Source: Prevotella sp. (GTDB lineage Bacteria; Bacteroidota; Bacteroidia; Bacteroidales; Bacteroidaceae). Taken from it: a stretch of 56,691 bases of DNA. This document shows positions 42,149-52,054 of this stretch, in pieces (position 1 is the first letter of the stretch; every line of letters starts with the position of its first letter). The notes under the pieces were generated by a model. The model worked only from the letters and a program-made list of their open reading frames with translations, had not been told where the DNA came from and searched no databases. The stretch spans positions 1-56,691 of the forward strand of contig JAFULM010000007.1 of assembly GCA_017483185.1 (NCBI GenBank). Direction: 5' to 3'. The position numbers were made by a program, and so were the translations under genes.

Positions 42149-43237
42149 TTACTCAAAATACCTCTCCAGCAACTCCTTGGCCGCTATGAAACTGGTCTTC
42201 TCACCACCCAACACCGAGCGCTCCGCGTCGGCCAGATGGGCCTGGATGTCGGGATTGTGGTAGAAGTGGTTGCGCAGCTGCTCGTTGATGGTCTCATACA
42301 TCCAGTACTTGCTCTGCTCGTTGCGGCGGTAGGCGAAATAGCCGTTGGCCTTGACGAAGTCGATATACTGATAGATCATGTCCCATATCTCGCGGATGCC
42401 TGTACCGTAGAAGCCGCTGTAACAGAGCACCTGCGGCGTCCATCCACTCTCTGGCTGCGGGAAGAAATGGAGGGCGTTGCGGAACGACGTCGCCGCCAGA
42501 TGACACTTGTCGACATTCTCGCCGTCGCACTTGTTGATGACGATGCCGTCGCTGATCTCCATGATGCCGCGCTTGATGCCCTGCAGCTCATCGCCCGTAC
42601 CGGCAAGCTGGATGAGCAGGAAGAAGTCGACCATCGAGTGACAGGCGGTCTCGCTCTGCCCCACTCCGACGGTCTCGACGAATATCTTGTCGAAGCCGGC
42701 CGCCTCGCAGAGGATAATCGTCTCGCGCGTCTTGCGGGCCACACCACCAAGCGAACCGGCCGACGGGCTGGGACGGATGAACGACGCAGGATGCTGGGCA
42801 AGTTTCTCCATGCGCGTCTTGTCGCCGAGGATGCTGCCCTTCGAGCGCTCCGAACTGGGGTCGATGGCCAGTACGGCCAGCTTGCCGCCATGCTCACGGA
42901 GCACGTGGACGCCGAACTCGTCGATGCTGGTGGACTTGCCCGCACCGGGCACGCCACTGATGCCGACACGAATTGATCGTCCGCTGTACGGCAGACATTT
43001 CTCTATAACTTCCTGCGCCTTGGCCTGATGATCGGGATTGACACTCTCGACGAGCGTGACAGCCTGGCTCAGCACGGTCACGTCACCGCGGACGATACCC
43101 TCCACCATCTCGGCAGCAGAGAGCTCGCGACGGCGATAGCGGTTACGCTTGAGATACGGATTGATTATCGAGGGCTGTTCGACACCGCCATTGACGGTCA
43201 AGCCCTTGTATTCTGCATTGTTTTCGGGATGTTCCAT
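42149..43237 (-). CDS. meaB: MeaB/ArgK-family GTPase (methylmalonyl-CoA mutase chaperone)
   Basis: This 362-residue cytoplasmic G3E P-loop GTPase protects and reloads methylmalonyl-CoA mutase with its cobalamin cofactor. The P-loop is GVSGVPGAGKSTSIDEFG (about 114-131). IDPSSERSKGSILGDKTRM, FIRPSPSAGSLGG, ETVGVGQSE and the NKCDGEN specificity motif are all visible. The C-terminal helices of the family follow, and length is normal. The mutase genes are not in the window, so the partner is inferred. The gene lies 48 bases after the DUF1573 gene; that gap contains AAGAATTC/TTCTTCATTC repeats. Confidence 0.9.
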   Translation of the reverse strand: MEHPENNAEYKGLTVNGGVEQPSIINPYLKRNRYRRRELSAAEMVEGIVRGDVTVLSQAVTLVESVNPDHQAKAQEVIEKCLPYSGRSIRVGISGVPGAGKSTSIDEFGVHVLREHGGKLAVLAIDPSSERSKGSILGDKTRMEKLAQHPASFIRPSPSAGSLGGVARKTRETIILCEAAGFDKIFVETVGVGQSETACHSMVDFFLLIQLAGTGDELQGIKRGIMEISDGIVINKCDGENVDKCHLAATSFRNALHFFPQPESGWTPQVLCYSGFYGTGIREIWDMIYQYIDFVKANGYFAYRRNEQSKYWMYETINEQLRNHFYHNPDIQAHLADAERSVLGGEKTSFIAAKELLERYFE

Positions 43238-43285
43238 AGTTGCTATGTTTTAATGAAGAATTCTTCGTTCTTCACTCTTCATTCT

Positions 43286-44347
43286 TCATTTATAATTTAT
43301 CTTTATCACAACCTTCGCCCTATCCGGGTCATTGGTTATCATGAGGACACGGGGCCGCGTGCGCTGCTTTTTCAGTTCGTCACGCATGGCCGTTATTCTC
43401 AGTTTTGTGGACTCGCCGGGCTTCAGTTCCCGCTTGCCGAGCGTCACCCGCAGACCGCCGGTGAACATCTGGAGCGAAGATATGTTCAAGTCGGTGCGTC
43501 CGTTGTTGGTCAGCGTTATATCGGCGCTCTTCTTAGCCTTGCCCTCAAAGCTGATGTCGAGCGAGTCGGCCGACATAGCCAGACGCGGAGCATACTGGCG
43601 CGTGGCCTCCGTGATGCCCTCAAAACCGGGCAGGAGCACGGCCGAGACACTGATTTCGTTGTCATTGCTGATCTTTTCGCCGAGGTTGCGGGCCAGATAT
43701 ACTGATGTCTGCGTCAGTCCGTAGTCACGCAAGCGGTCGGAATTGAGCGTGATGGCAATCTTGCCCGAACGTCCCGGGGCAAGTCTCTCGGGCGTCGCAA
43801 CAGCTGTCAGATATGGCGGGAGGTGCATCATGTTGGGCGTAAAGGTGGTCGTTCCGCTGTTCATGAGATATATCTCCTGCACGGGATTGTCACCCTTGTT
43901 GACGTCATCAAACTCGATGTCGCGGCGGTCGGTGAGCAAATCGCCCATCGCGAAGGGATAGGAACCGGAGTAATCCTGCAAATCTGCCATCACCACACCG
44001 GTCATGGTGAGATACAACGGCTTCTTCGTCCCGTTGCTCGTGAGTCGCACACTCTTGTGGAAGTGGCCCAGCTGACGCGCATCGTAGGTCAGTTTGACAG
44101 TAAACTTGTCGCCTCCGGCAACATCTCCGGTCGGATATTCGACCGATGTGCAGCCGCAATCAGCCTTCACATCTGAAATCCGCAAGCGGTGGCTACCCTT
44201 GTTGCGCAGTTCGAATGTGGCCGTGACGGGCTTCTCATAGGCGACCTTTCCGCAATCGACGGAGGTCTTGGTCACCACCAGACGCTGTGCCGCGGCTGGC
44301 ATGACGGCCAGCAGAAGCAGCGATGATATAATGGTCTTTCTGTTCAT
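43286..44347 (-). CDS. Secreted DUF1573 protein
   Basis: This 353-residue protein has a signal peptide (1-20, ending AAAQ). Three Ig-like units of about 100-110 residues are visible. The first is a classical DUF1573 domain: VDCGKVAYEKPVTATFELRNKG, then VKADCGCTSVEYP, then GGDKFTVKLTYDAR. The other two are more divergent, with LMNSGTTTFTPN and ADITLTNNGRTDLNISS. DUF1573 is common in Bacteroidetes and its role is not established; an envelope location is likely. The gene lies 55 bases downstream of the macroglobulin-like gene, with no clear promoter of its own. Confidence 0.85.
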   Translation of the reverse strand: MNRKTIISSLLLLAVMPAAAQRLVVTKTSVDCGKVAYEKPVTATFELRNKGSHRLRISDVKADCGCTSVEYPTGDVAGGDKFTVKLTYDARQLGHFHKSVRLTSNGTKKPLYLTMTGVVMADLQDYSGSYPFAMGDLLTDRRDIEFDDVNKGDNPVQEIYLMNSGTTTFTPNMMHLPPYLTAVATPERLAPGRSGKIAITLNSDRLRDYGLTQTSVYLARNLGEKISNDNEISVSAVLLPGFEGITEATRQYAPRLAMSADSLDISFEGKAKKSADITLTNNGRTDLNISSLQMFTGGLRVTLGKRELKPGESTKLRITAMRDELKKQRTRPRVLMITNDPDRAKVVIKINYK

Positions 44348-44402
44348 AGGATGTTCTTTGGGGTCGTTATTGTCGTTTCATTACAGGCTTACAGCCGTTT
44401 TA

Positions 44403-47400
44403 TTATTCCACTGTTATGGTCTCCGATTTGACCGTAGCACGATATTCCGGCGCGTATGCACAGCCTGCCGTGCACGTGCCTGTCTCGTAAGTACCGGCGC
44501 GATCGATGTAATATTCTGTCTCTATCACATGCTTTCCTTTCGCCATACGGTCCATATAATAATATGTCGCGTTGTCTTTCGGTGAACAATATATGCCGTT
44601 GCGATAGCCGCTAAGTTGTCCGACGGGCTCCATGCAGGCAGCACGGCGGTCGGCTATCTGTACGAAATCGAGGTCGCGCTTGGCCTCAACCGTAATGCGC
44701 ACGACGATACGGTCGCCGACGGAGAACCTCTTAGCGTTCTTACGGGACTTCACGATGACTTCACGCTTGACGCTGATGCCGCTTCCGGAAGCCTTGACGT
44801 CTGCCGTCTTTTGCATGAATTGAGCGTAGACGGCGCCCCAGGACGTGCCTTCGGATGTCTTCGTCGCTGTGAAAGTCTTGCCTTTCGGAGCATCCACCGA
44901 CGTCTTCACATAACCCAATCCGGCCGTGGCCTCGGACAATGTGAGTTTCTTACCGTCGATGGCGAGCACGGTCTGTTCGCGCGCCGAGAGGTCTTTGGGG
45001 TTGTCAAAGAGGAACGCATAGACCGCATCGACACTGTTGACGGGCGTATCCCAGGCCTGAGTGCGCTTCTGCTGGAGCAGCCAGCGGCGCATTTCGTCTA
45101 CGGTCTGACGGTCTTCTGGCGTAACGGTGGCGATGGCCTCGATGGCCGCCACCTCGGTGGGAATACGATAGTCGCGCCATGAATAGGACGCACGGCGGGT
45201 GTCATAGTAGCGTCCCATCTCTTCTGTATAGACGGTATATTCCTTCAAACTCCTAACATACTCGCGGCTCCGCTGCGTCTCTCCGTGCTTGGCGAGGATG
45301 ATGGCGGTCAGCGCCTTCTCGTACATGGTCTGACCGGCGATGTCTTTCTTCAGCAGTGCGATGAGATAGCTGCATGCCGACTGAACCGATGCCGAGCGGT
45401 TGCGGCCGTCGACGGCCCTGAGATAGAGATACTGAAGCGTCATGACATCGGGGAACGAGGGTTTCACGCCCTTTCTTTCGGCTTTCTTCATTTCCGCCAC
45501 TTCCTTCACAATCTCCTTGTCCATGTAGTCGATGGCCGACGTGAGCATATTCTTTGTGGTCTGCTGCGTGCCAGTCATTGCGTTCAGACGCACGAGCATT
45601 TGGGCTATCTCCACCGTCATATACATGCTTCCGTCCATGCCAGGGCACCAGCTCCACGAACCGTCGGGGCGCTGCAGTTTGGCCAGTTTGTCGACTGCCG
45701 TGGCACGGCGGTTGGCCGTCATAGACTCGTTGAAGAAGTCAGCGAGCCGCTGTTTCTGCTCCGTCTCACGGTCGGCGTCAGCCACCCACGGTGTCTCGGC
45801 GAGCACGATGTCCTTCAACGAGGCGTTCTTTTCGAGGCTGCTCATGAGCGAAGTCTCCTCGCCGCGCTCCATACGCCAGCGGTCGAAGGTGGTCTTCACC
45901 GCAGGATTGGCACTCACAAGGCTTCCGGTAATGGTGTTGGCGTAGAGCGCCGTGGCCTGATCGACGGCGTTGTCGTCGCGCGGAGTGCCCATCGAAGGCA
46001 GCGCCTGAACCATCATCCACGCCGGATTGTTGGTATATTCAACCGTCAGTCGGCCGTCATGGCTCTTGGCGGGGAACATCTTGGATATGTCGACAGACTT
46101 CACTCCCGGCTCATTCTGCGTGAACGGCACCGTCACCGTCACCTGCTCAGCGTCGGGAAGAACGGGCAGATAGTGCTGCTCGCCGTCGCTGAACGTCTTG
46201 CCGGCAGCCGTGATGCGGCACACTAACAGACTGTTGGCACCGTCGGGAGTATAGAAGAACGTGACAACGACCGTGCTGTCGGGGCTGACATTGAAATCGG
46301 ACGACTGGGAATAGACCTCGCGTCCGGTCTCCGGATCGGCCAGAACCATGCGGGCCTTGCCCCGGGCCACAGCTGCTCCGGTGTTGAAGATGCGGGCCTG
46401 TATCTGCGCCTTGTCGCCGACGCGAACGAAGCGCGGGACGTTGGGCTGGACCATGACCTCCTTTGCCGCCACGGCCTCGCCGCCGATGATTCCGCTCATC
46501 ATGTCCGCCGTGTGGGCCATTCCGATGAACCGCCACGTCGTGAGCGAGCCCGGAAGCGTGAACGAAAGGCTCACGGAGCCGTCCTTGTCAGCAAGAAGAG
46601 CCGGATAGAAGAACGCCGTCTCTTCGAGATTCTCGCGCATCTGCACCTCCGGTCCGCCGGTTTCGCCACCGTCACCGCCTTCCATCGCCTTTTCCTCAGT
46701 GGGCGCCGCCGCGTCTCCCGTCATACCGGAAGCGCTTTTCATCTTTGCCGCCGCGGGGGCATAGCCCACGACGAAAGCCTCATCAGCGGCGCTTTCCGTT
46801 TCGGCCAGCACTTCCGAGTCACGTTTGAGCATACCACCCCTGATGTGCATAACCTGATTGACCGACCGCAGCACCATTCCTCCACCGTAATATGAGCCGG
46901 GGAAAAGGCTGTGGTCGAAGCGGCTCGGGGCAAACGCTTTCCACGAAAGCGACTTCCACGAGGCCGTGCCGTAGAACGACGCGCCAGAGAAAGAGGGGCC
47001 ATTCATGTTCACATACGGGACATTGAGCCACACCGAAGGGCTGAAATGCCAATCGTGGCGGGCTATCTGGTCAAGCGACTTGTCGTAGAGCGTGGCCATG
47101 AGTTGGGCGTCGGCTGGCGTTCCGTCAGGCTTGACGATGGTCATGCGCCACTCTTCCTGCTGTCCGGGAGTGAGACGGTCGCGGAACGTTGTCCACTTCA
47201 TCTTCAGTTTCTTGTCGGGCACCGGACGCCTTAGCGATACATTATATGTATGGAGATTGCCGTTCTTGACCCACGCGAAAACCATAGACAGGCCGTTGCC
47301 AAACTTCTCGTCATACGTGAACTTGCGGTTGATCAAGGCATTGCTGAGGTCGGTTCGGCCGCTCTCGATGACGGTGTTGCCCGCCACGATGGTGTAGACG

Positions 47401-49991
47401 ACATGCACATCCTTGTCGGACGAGCCCACCTGAACCGTCACGGGACGACCGTCGCATGGGAACGACTCCTCCGAAACGTAGAACCACTCGCGGGTGTCGG
47501 TGGGCGGCACGGTGTCGTCAAGGCCGAAAACGACGAAGTCCTGCTCCAGCGTATCTGTCTCGCAGATAGCCACGAGACGGTGCTTGCCCGAAGCGAGACG
47601 ACCGTCGAAAGTGTATGCACTGCCAGTGCGGACGGTCTTCCACTCGCCGCCGTCGCCGATACGGAAACGCACGTCGGCATCGACATTGATGCCCGCAGCA
47701 TTGCGGAGAGTGAACGTCAACGTCTTCAAGCTGTCGGCCAATATTTTCTCCGACAAGTCGCTCGTGAGCACGGTGGTGCGGTTGCCGAGCGGTATGCTCA
47801 TGCTGCCGCTGTGGCTCTCGCCTCCCATGTCCGTCACGTCGGCCTCAACCACAAAGTTGTAGAACAACGGCAACCGGCGGCTTGAGGCGGTCACGGCATC
47901 GTCGGGCAGCACCATCGGCACCTCGACGACGAAAGAGCCGTCGGCTCCCGTCGTGGCGGTACCGGTAAAGACGGTCTCGCCCGAACCGGGATAATAGGAC
48001 GACACCTTATTATATATACTGCTGCTGCGCCACCACAACGACGTGTTGCGCTTTACGCTATATCGGACGGCAGCTCCCTGAACCGGAACGCCGGAGTATG
48101 TCGTGGCACGTGCCTTGACCATCAGCGTGTCGCCGTTCTTATATTTCTCGTTCACCTCGGGGAACTCCACGCGGAACGTGGGACGCTTATACTCCTCGAC
48201 GCGAACCGACGACGACGTTCCGTTCACCTGAACCGTGAACACGCCGTTGAGCACACCAACGGGCAGGGTGAAATCGGTCGAACACGTTCCGTAGCTGTCG
48301 GTCGTGAGCTCGCGTTCCTCCACAATCTTATAGTTGGCGTCGCGCAGCACAGCCTTCACCGTCTTGCCCGTCACGACCTTGTGGTCCACCGCACCATCGG
48401 GTTCATAGACAACGGCCGCCACGTGAACAGTCTGACCGGGGCGATAGATGCGGCGGTCGGTGAAGATTGAGGTCGACTCGCGGCGATTTCTGTTTTCTCT
48501 ATAACTGTTGTATCCGGACCACTCCCGATATATAGGATTGGCCTTGTCCTTATCCGTATATGCAAATATCTCTTGTCCGTAATGTGCGTTCGGCAGCTTG
48601 CAGACGGCCTCACCGTTGGCGTCACACGTCAACGTGAACGTAGCGTCGGCCTGTCTGCGGCCCACGCCCTTCACCCTGACCTTAGCCCCGGGCAGCGGCT
48701 GTCCCGTGGTGGCATTCACCACCACATAGCGCATCGAATCGCCCGGCAGGGGATTGACCACGCAGTAGACGTCGCTCACATAGTAAATCCGACGCACGGT
48801 CTTCGTGACCGGCACGGTCTGAAACTCCAGCAGATATACCCCCACGGGCAATCCTGCGAGCGTCAGCGAGTCGCTGAACGTCTGCCAGTCGGGGCGCGAC
48901 ATGTACGTGCGTGTCTGCCGACGGTCGGGCAGAGCCGTGAGCAGCGGTTTCAGCCGGCGGTAGTCGTTGGCGTTCTGCGGCGTACCTTTATAGTCACCGT
49001 TCACCGCCGCGCGATAGACGTTCATCGTCAGCGACGTGATGTTGCGCAGGTTGTCCAGCCGTATCGTCTGACTGACACCCGGCTCCACCTTGCCTTTCTC
49101 CATATACGCCGCAAACTGTGCCGCCGTCAGTTCGCGCTCGGCATTGCGCAGATAGTTGGCCCGCTGCCATCCGCCCCACTTGTCGAGGGCACGGCGTATG
49201 AACGCGACCTTGTCCTCTGCGGTCACGTCGGGACACTCCTGCATATAGTCATAACGCTCGATGGCGGCCTCACAGGCCACGTCAAGGTCACCGTAAACAT
49301 GAATTATGGAGTCAAGTGAGTTGATATATTCCGACTGCTTATGTCTCTTTACGCCCGACGGACGGTCGTGACGCAACAGTTCAAGAGCCGATATACAAGC
49401 CGCCGGACGCATGCCGGCAGTCTTATACCACTTCCACATCGTCATGAAGTCCTCGACCTCATAACCCACCACGCTGAGCATGTCGCCGCCGAAGACCGAA
49501 GCGTTGTATCCACGTTCCACCAGTGGCTCATAGTCAGTGCCCTTTGCTGCGGCCAGCTTCTCCGGAACGGCCATCGCCAGACGCCGGTAACGCGCGGCCA
49601 CTGTGTCGCTTCCCTCGCCTATCCGGCGCGCATTGTCCGTGTATATCCTGTACAGCACGGCGGCATAGACCGCCTTTGCCACGCCGTCCACCTCCGTCCG
49701 CTCACGGGTCTCCAAGCGCCGCAAGGCCGGCATGAGCGAGTCAGGCGACACAATCGTCTCGACAGACATGGTCTTCAACTCGGCTTTCATCAGCTGACCG
49801 TAGGCCTTTTCGCCGGCAGCCTTCGCGGCAATCTTCCGCAACACGCCGAGTTGCGTCTTCGGCAGATCCTTCTTCTCGGCAGCCTGTTCCTGTGTCCACA
49901 ATGCCGTATATGTCTGTGCGGCAACCGTCAGCGGCAACAGCAGTACGGCTACCAATGTGAGTCTTCGTATATTTCGCATGGGAATATTCAT
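44403..49991 (-). CDS. Alpha-2-macroglobulin-like MG2 protein without thioester
   Basis: This 1862-residue envelope protein has a signal peptide ending near residue 25 (TVAAQ). The first 480 residues are mainly helical, followed by macroglobulin beta domains. The MG2 signature IFTDRRIYRPGQTVHVAAVVYEPDG lies near 497-521. The A2M signature MRENLEETAFFYP...SLTTWRFIGMAH lies near 1115-1160. A helical thioester-like domain follows at about 1330-1690, but the CxEQ thioester is replaced (DDNAVDQATALYAN), so covalent trapping of proteases is not expected. Bacterial homologues are thought to guard the periplasm. A good promoter (50029-50059) precedes it, and the DUF1573 gene follows. The nearest Met alternatives are at the N-terminus only. 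Confidence 0.88.
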   Translation of the reverse strand: MNIPMRNIRRLTLVAVLLLPLTVAAQTYTALWTQEQAAEKKDLPKTQLGVLRKIAAKAAGEKAYGQLMKAELKTMSVETIVSPDSLMPALRRLETRERTEVDGVAKAVYAAVLYRIYTDNARRIGEGSDTVAARYRRLAMAVPEKLAAAKGTDYEPLVERGYNASVFGGDMLSVVGYEVEDFMTMWKWYKTAGMRPAACISALELLRHDRPSGVKRHKQSEYINSLDSIIHVYGDLDVACEAAIERYDYMQECPDVTAEDKVAFIRRALDKWGGWQRANYLRNAERELTAAQFAAYMEKGKVEPGVSQTIRLDNLRNITSLTMNVYRAAVNGDYKGTPQNANDYRRLKPLLTALPDRRQTRTYMSRPDWQTFSDSLTLAGLPVGVYLLEFQTVPVTKTVRRIYYVSDVYCVVNPLPGDSMRYVVVNATTGQPLPGAKVRVKGVGRRQADATFTLTCDANGEAVCKLPNAHYGQEIFAYTDKDKANPIYREWSGYNSYRENRNRRESTSIFTDRRIYRPGQTVHVAAVVYEPDGAVDHKVVTGKTVKAVLRDANYKIVEERELTTDSYGTCSTDFTLPVGVLNGVFTVQVNGTSSSVRVEEYKRPTFRVEFPEVNEKYKNGDTLMVKARATTYSGVPVQGAAVRYSVKRNTSLWWRSSSIYNKVSSYYPGSGETVFTGTATTGADGSFVVEVPMVLPDDAVTASSRRLPLFYNFVVEADVTDMGGESHSGSMSIPLGNRTTVLTSDLSEKILADSLKTLTFTLRNAAGINVDADVRFRIGDGGEWKTVRTGSAYTFDGRLASGKHRLVAICETDTLEQDFVVFGLDDTVPPTDTREWFYVSEESFPCDGRPVTVQVGSSDKDVHVVYTIVAGNTVIESGRTDLSNALINRKFTYDEKFGNGLSMVFAWVKNGNLHTYNVSLRRPVPDKKLKMKWTTFRDRLTPGQQEEWRMTIVKPDGTPADAQLMATLYDKSLDQIARHDWHFSPSVWLNVPYVNMNGPSFSGASFYGTASWKSLSWKAFAPSRFDHSLFPGSYYGGGMVLRSVNQVMHIRGGMLKRDSEVLAETESAADEAFVVGYAPAAAKMKSASGMTGDAAAPTEEKAMEGGDGGETGGPEVQMRENLEETAFFYPALLADKDGSVSLSFTLPGSLTTWRFIGMAHTADMMSGIIGGEAVAAKEVMVQPNVPRFVRVGDKAQIQARIFNTGAAVARGKARMVLADPETGREVYSQSSDFNVSPDSTVVVTFFYTPDGANSLLVCRITAAGKTFSDGEQHYLPVLPDAEQVTVTVPFTQNEPGVKSVDISKMFPAKSHDGRLTVEYTNNPAWMMVQALPSMGTPRDDNAVDQATALYANTITGSLVSANPAVKTTFDRWRMERGEETSLMSSLEKNASLKDIVLAETPWVADADRETEQKQRLADFFNESMTANRRATAVDKLAKLQRPDGSWSWCPGMDGSMYMTVEIAQMLVRLNAMTGTQQTTKNMLTSAIDYMDKEIVKEVAEMKKAERKGVKPSFPDVMTLQYLYLRAVDGRNRSASVQSACSYLIALLKKDIAGQTMYEKALTAIILAKHGETQRSREYVRSLKEYTVYTEEMGRYYDTRRASYSWRDYRIPTEVAAIEAIATVTPEDRQTVDEMRRWLLQQKRTQAWDTPVNSVDAVYAFLFDNPKDLSAREQTVLAIDGKKLTLSEATAGLGYVKTSVDAPKGKTFTATKTSEGTSWGAVYAQFMQKTADVKASGSGISVKREVIVKSRKNAKRFSVGDRIVVRITVEAKRDLDFVQIADRRAACMEPVGQLSGYRNGIYCSPKDNATYYYMDRMAKGKHVIETEYYIDRAGTYETGTCTAGCAYAPEYRATVKSETITVE

Positions 49992-50335
49992 TTCTGTTCT
50001 TCTGTCTCGTTAATATTTGTTTAGACAACAAAGATAATACAATTATCACACAAAGCAAAAGTTTTTCACCACCAACAATAAACTTTCACGTTGTTTTATT
50101 CTTATTCCACGGCTCTTTCATTTACACGGGCCGTGTAACACCGTTACTCGGTCCGTGTCATAAAAGCGATTCCAATACGAAATAAAAGCACGGACTCGCC
50201 GGTATTCCGACGTTGTCCGCGCTCAACAATCCAGACTGGAGACATATCGTCTTCAGGCAATATCGGTTTCTGCACTTATCATAAATTATACATTTAATTC
50301 CGTCTTCCCTTCAGACTTAGCTCTTCCGTTTACAT
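49992..50335. other. 344-base intergenic region with promoter and a short palindrome
   Basis: There is no gene. It holds the promoter of the macroglobulin-like gene (50029-50059) and the palindrome TTACACGGGCCGTGTAA at 50122-50138, which is followed by a related TCCGTGTCA. The palindrome has the look of a regulator site, but its target is unknown. Confidence 0.6.
50029..50059 (-). promoter_or_regulatory. Promoter of the macroglobulin-like gene
   Basis: On the minus strand a -33 TTTG (50056-50059) and a -7 TATCTTTG (50029-50036) are 19 bases apart, in the Bacteroidetes range. The start codon is 37 bases downstream. Confidence 0.7.
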
Positions 50336-51463
50336 TCAAAGTAAAAATCCGTCAATTTCATCAGGCGAAACGACGCTGAACACGGCATCGGGATATGCCC
50401 GCGCGAATGATTCAGGAACTTTCGTGCGCTGGGCCTTAGCCGGATTCCACTTAAATTCAAAGGCACTCAGACAGCCGTCCGCCTCCTCTATCAGGTCTAT
50501 CTCTTTCTGCTGCTGCGTGCGCCAGAACCATGTATTGACAAAATCGTCCTGCATGTAGTGGCGTTTCATACGCTCACTGATGGCAAAATTTTCCCATAGA
50601 GCGCCCGTGTCGGCACGGTTTTCCACCTGCTGGAAGTTGGCGATAACTGCGTTTCGGATGCCAAGATCCCAAAAATAAATCTTCCGGCTCATCTTCAGCT
50701 CATTGCGCAGATTGCGTGAAAAGCTGCCGACACGGAACACGATATAACACTTTTCGAGCACATCGACATACCGCTCCACTGTCTTCGGGTCAAGTCCGAC
50801 AAGCTGTCCGACCTCATTATACGACACCTGTTCGCCTATCTGATGAGCCAGAGCCTGTACAAGACGTATCAGACGATCAGGTTTGGATATGCTGTCAAGC
50901 ATCAGTATATCCTTATACAGATAACTGTCCGTAAGTTCACGAAGCACAGCGCGCTCATCCCCCTGCGACGTGACCACTTCGGGATAATATCCATAGACCA
51001 TGCGGTGGGGAAGCATGCGGTGTTCTTCGAGAAGATTAGTGTGGGCAACCATCTCACCGTATGTCAACGGAAACATGCGGAATGTGCGCTTACGTCCGGT
51101 CAAAGACTCACCGACACGTGCCGCCAGCTCAAACGACGAGCTACCGGTGGCCACCACCTGCACTTCCGGCACCTGATCGGTGATGAGCTTCAACCTCAGT
51201 CCTATGTCGGGAATACGTTGTGCTTCGTCTATGACAAGACACCTGCAACCGCTCAACAAAGCGCGTATGCGCGTTGAGGTCATGCCGGAAAAGAGCTGTC
51301 TCACGTCCGCGTCATCACCGTTCATCCACATCACTTCTTTCTGTCCGCCGAACATTTCGGACAAAAGCGTGGACTTGCCGACCTGCCGTGCCCCCATTAT
51401 CATGATGGCCTTGCCCTTGCCGAGCATCTCTTCTATCTTCCGTTTCTGCAATCTTTCTATCAT
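50336..51463 (-). CDS. AAA ATPase with DUF4143 (Archaeal-type ATPase-like family)
   Basis: This 375-residue cytoplasmic protein has the Walker A motif MGARQVGKST (about 23-32), the Walker B CLVIDEAQRIPD (about 94-105) and the sensor ATGSSSFELAAR. It is the AAA_14 domain typical of this large, poorly understood family. The second half is DUF4143: LRELTDSYLYKDIL, YVDVLEKCYIVFRV, a KIYFWDLGIRNAVI strand and the nuclease-like WFWRTQQQKEIDLIEE...EFKWNP. The last motif resembles the PD-(D/E)xK core (ExDLIEE...EFK). The role is unknown; some members may handle nucleic acid. It has its own promoter (51550-51581). Confidence 0.9.
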   Translation of the reverse strand: MIERLQKRKIEEMLGKGKAIMIMGARQVGKSTLLSEMFGGQKEVMWMNGDDADVRQLFSGMTSTRIRALLSGCRCLVIDEAQRIPDIGLRLKLITDQVPEVQVVATGSSSFELAARVGESLTGRKRTFRMFPLTYGEMVAHTNLLEEHRMLPHRMVYGYYPEVVTSQGDERAVLRELTDSYLYKDILMLDSISKPDRLIRLVQALAHQIGEQVSYNEVGQLVGLDPKTVERYVDVLEKCYIVFRVGSFSRNLRNELKMSRKIYFWDLGIRNAVIANFQQVENRADTGALWENFAISERMKRHYMQDDFVNTWFWRTQQQKEIDLIEEADGCLSAFEFKWNPAKAQRTKVPESFARAYPDAVFSVVSPDEIDGFLL

Positions 51464-51549
51464 GGAAATGTATGTTTATCGGCGAAGACAGGTAGCACCA
51501 GCGATATACAAGCCTATCCGCATCGCATTTTCTGGCCCTGCCTCCAATG

Positions 51550-51581
51550 CAAAGATAGGTATAAAACGACCAAATTCCAAA
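51550..51581 (-). promoter_or_regulatory. Promoter of the AAA/DUF4143 gene
   Basis: A -33 TTTG (51578-51581) and a -7 TATCTTTG (51550-51557) are separated by 20 bases on the minus strand. The leader would be about 80 bases. A tandem repeat lies immediately upstream. Confidence 0.7.
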
Positions 51582-51585
51582 ATTA

Positions 51586-51649
51586 TTATAAGATTTTTGG
51601 ATTCCATTCCGAATTTCTTATAAGTTTTTTGGATTCCATTCCAAATTTC
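51586..51649. repeat. Two tandem 32-base units upstream of the AAA gene promoter
   Basis: 51586-51617 and 51618-51649 differ at two positions. A partial third unit overlaps 51570-51585. The core is TTTTTGGATTCCATTCC, which contains the small palindrome TGGATTCCA. Its position directly upstream of the -33 box suggests tandem binding sites or a copy-number-variable promoter region. Confidence 0.8.
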
Positions 51650-51701
51650 TTAATGGCGGCAACGATTGATGATATTGACGGAGCCCACGATTCCGTATCA
51701 A

Positions 51702-52046
51702 TCAAAATACTGCCGCAACCCTTTTAACTCCTTGCAGTTTCTTCAGGAAAGACTTGTCACGCTTGACGATAAGCATATCATAATCGGTCTGCAATCCCAT
51801 CAAGACATGGGCCGGAACCCCCAACGCCGCCTCACAAAGCAGAGCGAACTTGGGGTTTACGGCCCGTTTACCATTGACGATGTCGTTAAGCACAGTGTAT
51901 GATACTCCCATCTCCGCGGCAAGCTGGCGCTGGGAGATACCACGACATTCTATCTCATCTTTCAGCAAATCGCCGGGATGGGTCGGTTCAAACGGCTCCA
52001 CATTGTTGGCTATCATATCCGGCCTTACACCTGCTATTTCTATCAT
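51702..52046 (-). CDS. higA: HigA-type antitoxin (XRE helix-turn-helix)
   Basis: This 114-residue protein has an HTH at about 30-84: HPGDLLKDEIECRGISQRQLAAEMGVSYTVLNDIVNGKRAVNPKFALLCEAALGV, which is the standard HigA form. It binds the toxin and represses its own operon (family knowledge). It lies 8 bases after higB, in the toxin-first order typical of higBA. Confidence 0.9.
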   Translation of the reverse strand: MIEIAGVRPDMIANNVEPFEPTHPGDLLKDEIECRGISQRQLAAEMGVSYTVLNDIVNGKRAVNPKFALLCEAALGVPAHVLMGLQTDYDMLIVKRDKSFLKKLQGVKRVAAVF

Positions 52047-52054
52047 AGTTGCAG

